Of a stretch of 5,899 bases of DNA, positions 1 through 5,899 are shown piece after piece. The position numbers and the translations under genes were made by a program. Below the pieces are notes generated by a model that was not told the DNA's origin, ran no database searches, and saw nothing but the letters and a program-made list of their open reading frames with translations. This DNA is from Flavobacteriales bacterium (GTDB taxonomy: Bacteria > Bacteroidota > Bacteroidia > Flavobacteriales_E > Vicingaceae), in the NCBI GenBank assembly GCA_029262915.1, contig JAJCYN010000097.1:1-5899 (forward strand), in the 5' to 3' direction. Numbering within the stretch: position 1 is the first letter of the stretch; every line of letters starts with the position of its first letter.

Positions 1-1244
1 GTAGAAACCATAACAAACTTCTCTACATTGTATTTGACCGCTAGGGTTGCACAATTTTTTGTTCCGAGTACATTAGTAAGAATAGATTCTGATGGATTAT
101 TCTCCATCATAGGAACATGTTTATATGCTGCTGCATGAAAGACAATTTCTGGAGTAAAAGATTTATACAGGTTCTCTAATCTTCGAATATTTCTTATGTC
201 TCCTATCACTATCTCAAAAACTAAATTATCATAACTATCTTTTAACTCCATTTCCATATCATATAAAGGAGATTCAGCCTGATCTAATAGAATGATTTTT
301 TTTGGACTAAATTGAATTACTTGGCGAACAATTTCGCTTCCTATGCTTCCTGCAGCACCAGTTACAAGGATTGTTTTATTGGAAAGCTGATTTTTAATAC
401 TTTCAATATTCAATGTAATAGGATCACGCTCTAAAAGTTCTTCAATTCGAATTTTCTTAATCTGTTTAAAACTAAGTTCTCCATTTATCCAATTTGATAC
501 TGGAGGGACATTAAGCACTTTCGTATTATAATTAAGGCAAATATCTACTAATTTCTTTTTTTTGTCTGGAGAAATATTTTGAACAGATATGATTAAGTGA
601 GCGACATCTCTTTTATTCAGTAATTCATCAAGTTTTTTAATATTTACAATTGACACCCCCTCCAATGTCTTACCAGCTTTTTTGCTATCCTCATCAATAA
701 ATGCTAGTACTTTATATTTTAATCCAGCATCTCTATCTAAGGTCCTTTTAGTAATAATTCCAGATTCGCCAGCACCAAATATTATTACATTACTTTTTTC
801 TCTATAAGGATTTATTATTTCTGTGTATAAGGCTTTAAAGAGTACTCTTAACGTTATCATTAAGAATAGAGCTGACATATAATCAATAATAATAATTGAA
901 AAGGGAATAGGGAATTTATCATTTATTCCAAAATAGAAAATTAGATTAACTACCACAAATACTATACTACCAAGAGTAATGGCCGAAAAAATTCGTTGAG
1001 AATCTTTAGAACTAGTATATTTTACAATTCCTTTATAAGTTTTTGAAAGGTAAAAGCTTATTGCTCTAACTCCTAGAACTACGCTAAAAACAAATGGAAA
1101 ATCTTCTAAAGCTATATCTGGAATGGAAAAATTAAATCGTACTAGATAAGCTATAATTAAAGAAACAAAACACGTTACAATGTCAATAAAAAAAATAATC
1201 CACCTTGGAATATTGTTTTGAAATAGTAGATGAATTAATTTCAT
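1..1244 (-). CDS. Membrane-bound nucleotide-sugar 4,6-dehydratase, WbpM/CapD/FlaA1 family (N-terminal 414 codons; 3' end outside window)
   Basis: This protein is predicted to convert UDP-GlcNAc (or a related UDP-HexNAc) to a 4-keto-6-deoxy sugar with tightly bound NAD(P), at the cytoplasmic face of the inner membrane. Seen in the sequence: an ATG at 1244 begins MKLIHLLFQN, followed by about four hydrophobic segments (roughly residues 15-35, 50-65, 88-105 and 115-135). A first Rossmann-like domain has GAGESG at 157-162. The linker carries IEELLERDPI, typical of the family. The catalytic SDR domain has TGAAGSIG at about 295-302, the acidic strand end LLDQAE (D321), GDIR at 348-351 and HAAAYKHVP at 370-378. 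The frame stays open to base 1. The last whole codon is S414 of FVMVST, just where the family has its STDKA motif with the catalytic Ser; the Met/Lys part of the site lies outside. The product is either a QuiNAc/FucNAc-type or a bacillosamine-type precursor; the window cannot decide. The gene is separated from the epimerase by 113 bases and may have its own promoter. Confidence 0.93.
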   Translation of the reverse strand, partial: MKLIHLLFQNNIPRWIIFFIDIVTCFVSLIIAYLVRFNFSIPDIALEDFPFVFSVVLGVRAISFYLSKTYKGIVKYTSSKDSQRIFSAITLGSIVFVVVNLIFYFGINDKFPIPFSIIIIDYMSALFLMITLRVLFKALYTEIINPYREKSNVIIFGAGESGIITKRTLDRDAGLKYKVLAFIDEDSKKAGKTLEGVSIVNIKKLDELLNKRDVAHLIISVQNISPDKKKKLVDICLNYNTKVLNVPPVSNWINGELSFKQIKKIRIEELLERDPITLNIESIKNQLSNKTILVTGAAGSIGSEIVRQVIQFSPKKIILLDQAESPLYDMEMELKDSYDNLVFEIVIGDIRNIRRLENLYKSFTPEIVFHAAAYKHVPMMENNPSESILTNVLGTKNCATLAVKYNVEKFVMVS

Positions 1245-1263
1245 TTAATGTCTTTAGATTACT

Positions 1264-1294
1264 CAAATTTATTTGTTTGAAAACAAAGAACAAA
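1264..1294 (-). promoter_or_regulatory. Putative Bacteroidota-type promoter for the dehydratase gene
   Basis: On the minus strand TTTG (1294-1291) is followed by a 19-base spacer and then TAAATTTG (1271-1264). This matches the TTTG / TAnnTTTG pattern and spacing known for primary sigma factor promoters in Bacteroides and Flavobacterium. It lies 19 bases upstream of the dehydratase ATG, which would give a very short leader. The TTTG element falls inside the 23-bp repeat copy at 1288-1310, and a palindrome fills most of the spacer. Such AT-rich motifs can occur by chance, so this is a motif-based inference only. Confidence 0.45.
1272..1287. repeat. Short inverted repeat inside the putative promoter spacer
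   Basis: TTTGTTT (1272-1278) and AAACAAA (1281-1287) are perfect reverse complements separated by two bases. The element sits between the two putative promoter boxes. It could be an operator, or simply a chance palindrome in AT-rich DNA. No regulator can be named. Confidence 0.35.
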
Positions 1295-1310
1295 GTAATG
1301 TGTTAAAAAA
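1288..1310 (-). repeat. 23-bp direct repeat, intergenic copy
   Basis: This is a perfect match, in the same orientation, to bases 2456-2478 in the 3' end of the ligase gene. The two copies lie 1168 bases apart and bracket the epimerase gene. The exact match is bounded by a mismatch on the low side (A1287 against T2455) and on the high side (G1311 against A2479). Confidence 0.95.
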
Positions 1311-1328
1311 GTATGCTCTTAAAATTAA

Positions 1329-1351
1329 ATTAGAAAAACATCGTTTCTAAT
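1329..1351 (-). terminator. Weak hairpin terminator after the epimerase gene
   Basis: Six bases after the epimerase stop codon, the minus strand reads ATTAGAAA, a seven-base loop CGATGTT, then TTTCTAAT. This is a perfect 8-bp stem, followed by the T-rich stretch TTAATTTT. The stem has only one G:C pair, so it would be a weak intrinsic terminator or a partial attenuator. It could separate the five-gene operon from the dehydratase gene. Confidence 0.35.
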
Positions 1352-1357
1352 CTCAAT

Positions 1358-2425
1358 TTATTTCAATATTTCCTTTACTATATTCTCGCAAGCCTTTCCA
1401 TTTCCATACAAATCTACAGAAAAATCGGAAGGATGATTTAACATTCTTTGAACTCCTGATATAATTTTATTCTTATCTGATCCTACTAAAACATTTACAT
1501 CATTCTCTAATAATTCTATCCATTCAGTTTGTTCCCTCATTGTAATGCAATTCTTTTTAAAGAAAAAGGCTTCTTTTTGTAATCCACCACTATCTGTCAT
1601 AACCAAACTACATCTTTTTAATAGCTCTATCATATCAAAATATCCCACAGGATTAATTATTTCTACTTCTAAATCGACATTCAATGCTTCTATTTTCCCT
1701 TTTGTTCTAGGATGTAGTGGTAAAAGGATTGGTATGGTTTGGTGAATTTCATTTAAAGCTTCAATAATCTCTGTTAATCGATTTTCATCATCAGTGTTTT
1801 CTGCTCTATGTAAAGTGCACAAAATAAATTCCTCTATGTTTAGTGTTTCTATAATAGTTGCTTTTTCTTTAGATTTTAAAGCATAAAAATTGGCTGCATC
1901 CTGCATTACATCACCGCAGTTTAAAATATTACAATCAATTTTTGAATACCCTTCCTTCATTAAGTTATCAATTGCAGTTGTTGTAGGGCAAAAAAGAAAA
2001 TCGGAGATTCTATCTGTTAAAATTCTATTTACCTCTTCAGGCATTTCAATGTTAAAACTTCTCAACCCAGCCTCCACATGAGCAACCTTTATATGTAATT
2101 TTTTAGCTGCTAGTGCTCCTGCAATTGTTGAGTTGGTATCTCCGTAAACCAGCAACAAATCAGGTTTTTCATCGATAAGTATTTTTTCTATTCCTTCTAA
2201 CATTCTTCCCGTCATAGCCCCATGACTAATACTATTTATATCTAAATTGTATTTTGGTTGAGGTATTTCCATCTCATCAAAAAATATATCGCTCATATTT
2301 TTATCAAAATGCTGACCGGTATGTATTATAATTTCTTCAATATTATTGTGTTTAGCCAATTCTCTACTTAAAGCTGCCGCTTTTACAAATTGAGGACGTG
2401 CCCCAACGATGGTAATTATTTTCAT
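1358..2425 (-). CDS. wecB: UDP-N-acetylglucosamine 2-epimerase, non-hydrolysing
   Basis: This cytoplasmic GT-B-fold enzyme reversibly epimerises C2 of a UDP-HexNAc, classically UDP-GlcNAc to UDP-ManNAc, for surface polysaccharide synthesis. The 355-residue protein is nearly full length (family about 355-380). Visible motifs: GARPQFVK (8-15, with R10 and K15); HTGQH (35-39); GDTNST (95-100, with D96); HVEAGLRS (116-123, with E118); MPEEVNR (128-134, with E131); TLHRAEN (204-210, with H206); LHPR (237-240); TDSGGLQKEA (277-286); and MREQTEW (296-302). The residues matching the known catalytic Asp, Glu, Glu and His are all present. The GARPQF, HTGQH and REQTEW wording looks closer to the WbpI-like subgroup, which epimerises UDP-diacetamido-glucuronate, than to E. 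coli WecB, so the exact substrate is open. The ATG lies two bases after the ligase stop, without a Shine-Dalgarno. A 23-bp direct repeat brackets the gene, hinting that it is a gained or exchangeable segment. Confidence 0.94.
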   Translation of the reverse strand: MKIITIVGARPQFVKAAALSRELAKHNNIEEIIIHTGQHFDKNMSDIFFDEMEIPQPKYNLDINSISHGAMTGRMLEGIEKILIDEKPDLLLVYGDTNSTIAGALAAKKLHIKVAHVEAGLRSFNIEMPEEVNRILTDRISDFLFCPTTTAIDNLMKEGYSKIDCNILNCGDVMQDAANFYALKSKEKATIIETLNIEEFILCTLHRAENTDDENRLTEIIEALNEIHQTIPILLPLHPRTKGKIEALNVDLEVEIINPVGYFDMIELLKRCSLVMTDSGGLQKEAFFFKKNCITMREQTEWIELLENDVNVLVGSDKNKIISGVQRMLNHPSDFSVDLYGNGKACENIVKEILK

Positions 2426-2427
2426 TA

Positions 2428-3693
2428 TTAATTAGAATTAATTTTCACTAATGTTGAACAAAGTAATGTGTTAAAAAAAGCATAAAAAACTAATCCTGCT
2501 TGTTTTTCAAACATCGATTCAACCATAAGATTAATTATTATTAACAATATAAAACCTACCAGAACATAATTGCTATGTTTTATCGATATTATAAGTGGGT
2601 AGAAAAGCATAAACAAAAACGTAATAAGCCCTAAAAGTCCAAGATAAAGGGAAGTACTTAAAAATTGGTTATGTGAATTTAATTGAAACTGAAATTCATT
2701 AGTCATTTTTTTCTCTTGATATTTTTTAAGTAATTCATCTTTTGCATCTCCTGTTCCAGTTCCAGTTAAAAAATTTTCAAGAAACAACTCATAAGATGCT
2801 TTCCAAATAAATACTCGAGATGCATTTCCATCATTTCCTGTTGTTACGGTTTTATCATTTTGATCTTTACCTGTTATGGCTTTTATAATATTTTCAATTT
2901 GTGGTAATCGGTGAGAAAATTTAGGCGTAAAATAAACGTTAAGAGCAAGGAATAGTACCAGTATTGGAATTACAAAATATAATATCTTGATCCCTTTTTT
3001 TAAGGAAATGAGTAATTTAAACACATACAGCCCTAATAAAATCAATATGAACCAACCAGCTTTAGAACTTAATAAAAGGATAAATATGATCAGCAGTGTT
3101 ATTGATAAAATAATTTTCCAATTAAAACATATCACTCTTTTCTTTATTCCAATGCTTATTATTAATAAGGAAAATACACTATACATAGCTGTATAGCTCG
3201 GGTGAAAATATAAAGAAAGATAACTATAGTAAAAATTATTGCTGCCTATATCGCCATATAAATCGTCAAGAACAGGTTTAAAAAAAGCATAGCCCGCATA
3301 AGTCAGACATATAATAGCATAAACGATGCAGCCATAAACCAAATACTTTAAATATTCCTGAATTTTATCTTTAGTAGTATCAATATAAGCCGCATAAATT
3401 AGTGGCAATATTAATAACGACATTTTAGTTTCCAGAACCGTCCACCCGAACTTTAAATTGGAAGTATATAACATTCCTAATATATAGAGTAAGTACAAGA
3501 TAACTGACGCTAACAATGTATAATTTAAGACCAAATTCTTTAAACTCAGTTTTATGTTTGATGGATTAATGAGCCAATTAACGGCAATTAATATGATGAA
3601 AAACGGTAAAATTTTGGGATGAATGGGTGCAAAAAAAGACAGTAAACAGGTAAGGTAAAAATTAATCTTATGATTCAGTTCTGTGCTAATCAC
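2428..3693 (-). CDS. O-antigen ligase / polymerase family membrane protein (Wzy_C type)
   Basis: This polytopic inner-membrane protein of 421 residues is predicted either to transfer undecaprenyl-linked polysaccharide to an acceptor (WaaL-like ligase) or to polymerise repeat units (Wzy). About ten or eleven hydrophobic segments are visible, including roughly 12-40, 57-75, 92-104, 115-137, 168-182, 193-228, 237-254, 347-370, 377-392 and 398-414. A large hydrophilic loop at about 255-345 fits the periplasmic loop of the Wzy_C domain. It carries SRVFIWKAS (R293), GTGTGD (311-316) and NSHNQFL (339-345, H341), where ligases have their essential Arg and His. HPSY (164-167) and VESMFEKQAG (391-400) look like Bacteroidota members of the family. 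Ligase and polymerase cannot be told apart here. The start is a GTG two bases after the acyltransferase TAG stop, and the GGAG at this junction runs into the start codon, so the exact start is less certain. There is no in-frame ATG before residue 74, and an in-frame TAA lies four codons upstream. The 3' end holds one copy of the 23-bp repeat. Confidence 0.88.
   Translation of the reverse strand: MISTELNHKINFYLTCLLSFFAPIHPKILPFFIILIAVNWLINPSNIKLSLKNLVLNYTLLASVILYLLYILGMLYTSNLKFGWTVLETKMSLLILPLIYAAYIDTTKDKIQEYLKYLVYGCIVYAIICLTYAGYAFFKPVLDDLYGDIGSNNFYYSYLSLYFHPSYTAMYSVFSLLIISIGIKKRVICFNWKIILSITLLIIFILLLSSKAGWFILILLGLYVFKLLISLKKGIKILYFVIPILVLFLALNVYFTPKFSHRLPQIENIIKAITGKDQNDKTVTTGNDGNASRVFIWKASYELFLENFLTGTGTGDAKDELLKKYQEKKMTNEFQFQLNSHNQFLSTSLYLGLLGLITFLFMLFYPLIISIKHSNYVLVGFILLIIINLMVESMFEKQAGLVFYAFFNTLLCSTLVKINSN
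2456..2478 (-). repeat. 23-bp direct repeat, copy in the ligase 3' end
   Basis: This copy encodes the FFNTLLCS stretch of the ligase (about residues 407-414) and matches bases 1288-1310 exactly in the same orientation. Recombination between the copies would delete the epimerase gene and the hairpin. It would leave a ligase ending in LFSNK and lying directly upstream of the dehydratase. Confidence 0.95.
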
Positions 3694-3695
3694 TC

Positions 3696-4319
3696 CTAAT
3701 TCTTATTAAATCCTTCTAATAAGGATTTGTCATAGTAATGTTTAAATTCTATACCTTCTTGAAATAATTTTTCATCAACCTTTCTAGTATCACCAACTAT
3801 TGTTGCCGGATTTCCAACAATAATAGAATAATCTGGGAAGGCTCCTTTAACAACACTTCCAGCGCCAACAACGCAAGCTCTACCTATAGTTGTACCAGGA
3901 AGTATAACACTAGATGTACCAACAAAAGTATACTCCCCAATTTTAACTGGTTCAAGAATATAACCTATCCGGTCTTCTGCTGGAATTTCAATAAATTTTT
4001 CTCCTAATAAACGAATAGAATTTTGGCTACTATGAGAATAAACACAGCAATGTGATGCGATGTTAACTCCTTTCTCAATAGTTATCCCTCCAATTCCATC
4101 AAGCAAGCAATGGTAACCTACCCATACATTGTCTTTAATGTCAATTTTGTTCTTAAAAATCAGCTTAACATCTGAGGCAATTCTGGTTCTTTTATAGAAT
4201 TTACCATCAACTTTATTGGAAAAACCATATACCATGAAATTTTTATAGAACACAGCAATCATTCTTAAAATAAGCGATATAAAAATACCGAAAGGAGAAA
4301 GGTATAACTTTCTAAACAT
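3696..4319 (-). CDS. Hexapeptide-repeat (left-handed beta-helix) acyltransferase
   Basis: This is predicted to be a trimeric acetyl-CoA-dependent O- or N-acyltransferase that modifies a sugar of the polysaccharide or its precursor in the cytoplasm. From the ATG at 4319 it has 207 residues. A hydrophobic or amphipathic N-terminus (about 8-30) could sit on the membrane. Hexapeptide coils follow at about 45-98 (for example IDIKDNVWVG, ITIEKGVNIA). A longer non-repetitive loop of about 30 residues contains RLLGEK and IPAEDR. Coils resume at about 123-170 (VKIGEYTFVG, TTIGRACVVGAGSVV), closing with IVGNPA. The His in VYSHSS (about residue 96) is the likely catalytic base. A TTG at 4325 is in frame, but the ATG at 4319 is preferred because it leaves a 2-base gap after the upstream TGA, the same as at the next two junctions. 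The substrate cannot be told from the sequence. Confidence 0.87.
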   Translation of the reverse strand: MFRKLYLSPFGIFISLILRMIAVFYKNFMVYGFSNKVDGKFYKRTRIASDVKLIFKNKIDIKDNVWVGYHCLLDGIGGITIEKGVNIASHCCVYSHSSQNSIRLLGEKFIEIPAEDRIGYILEPVKIGEYTFVGTSSVILPGTTIGRACVVGAGSVVKGAFPDYSIIVGNPATIVGDTRKVDEKLFQEGIEFKHYYDKSLLEGFNKN

Positions 4320-4321
4320 GA

Positions 4322-5488
4322 TCAACTATTTTTACCGTAAATATAGTCATAATAACATTTAGCATTATCGGGTGTGTAGTTAAAGGATGCTTTCCGTGCA
4401 TTTTCTTTATACGTTCTTAATTTCTCACTGTCTTCCAACAAATTTTCGATGAACTCAGCTATTTCAGGTATTTTAGGTTCTTCAAAAACAATTCCACATT
4501 GATGGTTTTCTATTAATAATCCCAATTCAGATTCTCGCGAAGCCAATGCCAAAACAGCCGCCCCAGCTGCCAAAGTGTAATACGTTTTACTTGGTACTGA
4601 GATCATTTCTGCTCCTTGGCTTAAGGTTACAACTCCTATATCAGCGCAACTAAGAGAATAAGGCAATACTTCTTTGTCTTGATAGGGCAATATCAGAACA
4701 TTGCTCAAATTCTTTTCTTGTACGTACTGTTTAATTTTTGCCTTCTTTGCTCCATCACCAATAATAACAAATTGAATTCTAGGATTGTCTTTTAAATAAT
4801 CGGCTGTATGGATTATCGATTCGATGTCATGAGTCATTCCTAAATTACCAGAATACATTACTACCAACTTATCCGTTAGTCCATGTTTTTCAGCAAATGC
4901 ATTTTCCGATTTCATCATCGGTTTAACAAATTCTGAATTCACCCAATTATAAATAATCACAGGTGATTTATCCGTATAAGTTAATATTGCTTTTGACAAA
5001 TGCTCTCCCAAAGTAAAAATATTTTTTGCTCTCGAAAAACAGCTTCTGTTCATTTTTTTCCATCTTTTTAACAGCCAAGATGTTTCCTTTAAGACGCCAA
5101 AATTAACCAAGACATCAGGATATAAATCCCAAATAATCAAATGATAGTTTTGTTTTCTTAAACGATGAAAGAACGAGCCTATAAACACCACAAACGGTGG
5201 AGTTGTAATAATAATTAATTCCCTCTTTTTACTTCGAAATAAGACATAGAAATAACATAGAAAAGTGAAGAGGGACCAAGTAAACATCCTCTTAAAACCT
5301 GAAGTATTATCGTACTTATTAAATTTTGTAACCTTTATTGATGGATCGAGAGCTTCATAATTGCTTTCAACAACACCTGTAACTAGTTCTATTTCTGCCC
5401 CTTCTGCCACAAAACTATTTAATATATCAATAGATAATTGGCGTGTAACCTGAACGATGAAAATGTATTTTTTTTTGTTCTGCTTCAT
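4322..5488 (-). CDS. Glycosyltransferase family 4 protein (WbuB-like)
   Basis: This is predicted to be a GT-B-fold retaining glycosyltransferase that transfers a sugar from a nucleotide donor to the growing lipid-linked repeat unit at the inner face of the membrane. From the ATG at 5488 it has 388 residues, a normal family length. The N-terminal domain has a hydrophobic stretch around 70-85 (likely membrane contact), ITTPPF near 95-99 and IIWDLYPDV near 118-126, a motif shared with WbuB-type enzymes. The C-terminal domain has MYSGNLGMTHD (about 211-221), VIIGDGAKK (about 241-249) and SVPSKTYYTLAAG (about 297-309). The EX7E motif of classical GT4 enzymes is not clear there; I believe the VPSKTY wording is usual for this subgroup. 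The upstream TGA and this ATG share a base (TGATG), which indicates translational coupling. A TTG one codon earlier is a less likely start. Donor and acceptor are unknown. Confidence 0.9.
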   Translation of the reverse strand: MKQNKKKYIFIVQVTRQLSIDILNSFVAEGAEIELVTGVVESNYEALDPSIKVTKFNKYDNTSGFKRMFTWSLFTFLCYFYVLFRSKKRELIIITTPPFVVFIGSFFHRLRKQNYHLIIWDLYPDVLVNFGVLKETSWLLKRWKKMNRSCFSRAKNIFTLGEHLSKAILTYTDKSPVIIYNWVNSEFVKPMMKSENAFAEKHGLTDKLVVMYSGNLGMTHDIESIIHTADYLKDNPRIQFVIIGDGAKKAKIKQYVQEKNLSNVLILPYQDKEVLPYSLSCADIGVVTLSQGAEMISVPSKTYYTLAAGAAVLALASRESELGLLIENHQCGIVFEEPKIPEIAEFIENLLEDSEKLRTYKENARKASFNYTPDNAKCYYDYIYGKNS

Positions 5489-5899
5489 CAATTGGAACCA
5501 TATTTAGTGATTAACTTACTCACATTAAATACGTTAAATCGATAATATTTTTTATAGATATATTTTAACTTATTTCTGAATCCTCCCGTTTTAATTAGCG
5601 TAAATTTTTGAACGGGGATATTAAAATCAGGAGTTACTAATTTTACCTGTTTTTCCACTTCTTGAAGCACAGTAATATATGGAGCATAAAGATTTTTAAC
5701 TACAGGGATCGTTGGATGCCTCCAGCCTAAATCTACTAAATCATTTTTGTAAAAACGTACATGGTGAAAATGATAAAAAATAGCCTCAAACTCTTTATTT
5801 GTTGACTGGTCTAAGAAAGTAATTACATTGCCTTTTTTACTTTTAAGTGGCCATTGTTCAACATTCCATGATGCTAAGCCACCACCTAAATGCTCCAAT
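5488..5899 (-). CDS. C-terminal part of a glycosyltransferase (5' end outside window)
   Basis: The frame is open to the right edge, so only about the last 136 codons are present. The visible start at EHLGGGLASWNVEQW and the later AIFYHFHHVRFY resemble the end of GT-A-type glycosyltransferases in Bacteroidota capsule and LPS loci, where an H-x-G-x-G-x-A-x-W-N stretch and an FYHFH stretch follow the donor-binding domain. The donor-site DxD region would lie outside the window. The C-terminus (FRNKLKYIYKKYYRFNVF, about 107-124) is rich in Lys, Arg and Tyr and could bind the membrane surface. The first visible codon near the edge is TTG and most likely encodes an internal Leu. The stop overlaps the next gene's ATG by one base. 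The family assignment comes from recalled resemblance, so it is moderate. Confidence 0.6.
   Translation of the reverse strand, partial: LEHLGGGLASWNVEQWPLKSKKGNVITFLDQSTNKEFEAIFYHFHHVRFYKNDLVDLGWRHPTIPVVKNLYAPYITVLQEVEKQVKLVTPDFNIPVQKFTLIKTGGFRNKLKYIYKKYYRFNVFNVSKLITKYGSN

Larger units (their letters stand above)
1269..1310 (-). pseudogene. Relic of an O-antigen ligase 3' end
   Basis: Reading the minus strand from 1310 gives FFNTLLCS followed by LFSNK and a TAA stop (1271-1269). The intact ligase in this window ends with the same eight residues, FFNTLLCS, then TLVKINSN and stop. The DNA match is exact over 23 bases (1288-1310 against 2456-2478) and ends where the two C-terminal tails differ. 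Upstream of 1310 the frame continues without convincing similarity (RAY against FYA) and meets a stop at 1349-1347. The simplest reading is the stump of a second, replaced ligase gene. A copied fragment of the present ligase is the alternative, but the different tail ending in its own stop argues against a plain copy. Confidence 0.5.

Noticed and set aside
297..309. Apparent truncation or frameshift in the dehydratase near the A-rich run
   Set aside because: The frame runs without a break from the ATG at 1244 to base 1 with every expected motif in order. The gene is only cut by the window edge.
1245..1357. Possible small RNA, riboswitch or mobile-element end in the gap
   Set aside because: Apart from the weak hairpin, the promoter-like boxes and the ligase relic, no structured aptamer, terminal inverted repeats or target-site duplication can be seen.
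1545..1745. Plus-strand ORF of 66 codons
   Set aside because: It lies wholly antisense within the epimerase gene, whose motifs are intact. It has no recognisable domain.
1890..2081. Plus-strand ORF of 63 codons
   Set aside because: It is antisense within the conserved catalytic core of the epimerase and is a shadow of that coding frame.
2987..3196. Plus-strand ORF of 69 codons
   Set aside because: It is antisense to membrane segments of the ligase and has no own signals or family resemblance.
5468..5476. Run of nine T (A9 in the coding strand) near the start of the GT4 gene as a possible phase-variation tract
   Set aside because: Runs of eight occur at several other places in this AT-rich window (for example 296-303, 556-563, 1188-1195). 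Here the run simply encodes consecutive Lys codons in an intact frame.

Overview
The window is a piece of a surface-polysaccharide (O-antigen or capsule) biosynthesis locus. The DNA is strongly AT-rich. Start sites mostly lack Shine-Dalgarno sequences. The one clear intergenic gap carries a TTTG-N19-TAnnTTTG promoter-like signal of the Bacteroidota type. The proteins resemble those of Bacteroidota polysaccharide loci, so a member of the Bacteroidota, probably of the Flavobacteriia, is the best guess. This is an inference from composition and family resemblance, not from a database search.

All six genes lie on the minus strand, so transcription runs from high to low coordinates. In order they are: the C-terminal end of a glycosyltransferase (5488-5899, cut by the window edge); a GT4-type glycosyltransferase (4322-5488); a left-handed beta-helix acyltransferase (3696-4319); a polytopic Wzy_C-type O-antigen ligase or polymerase (2428-3693); a non-hydrolysing UDP-N-acetylglucosamine 2-epimerase (1358-2425); and, after a 113-base gap, the first 414 codons of a membrane-bound WbpM/CapD/FlaA1-type nucleotide-sugar 4,6-dehydratase (1-1244, cut by the other edge). 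The first five genes are packed with 1-base overlaps or 2-base gaps and look like one translationally coupled operon. The dehydratase may have its own promoter behind a weak hairpin terminator.

Functionally the set fits together. The epimerase and the dehydratase supply modified UDP-HexNAc donors. The two glycosyltransferases build the repeat unit on a lipid carrier at the cytoplasmic face. The acyltransferase decorates a sugar. The ligase or polymerase joins finished chains at the periplasmic face.

No new type of system is apparent. The most interesting signal is a perfect 23-bp direct repeat, with one copy in the 3' end of the ligase gene and the other in the 113-base gap, flanking the epimerase gene. 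The gap copy still reads in frame as a ligase-like C-terminus (FFNTLLCS plus a different tail and a stop). It looks like the stump of an earlier ligase gene left when the epimerase segment was gained or exchanged. The same stump supplies the -35-like element of the dehydratase's putative promoter.
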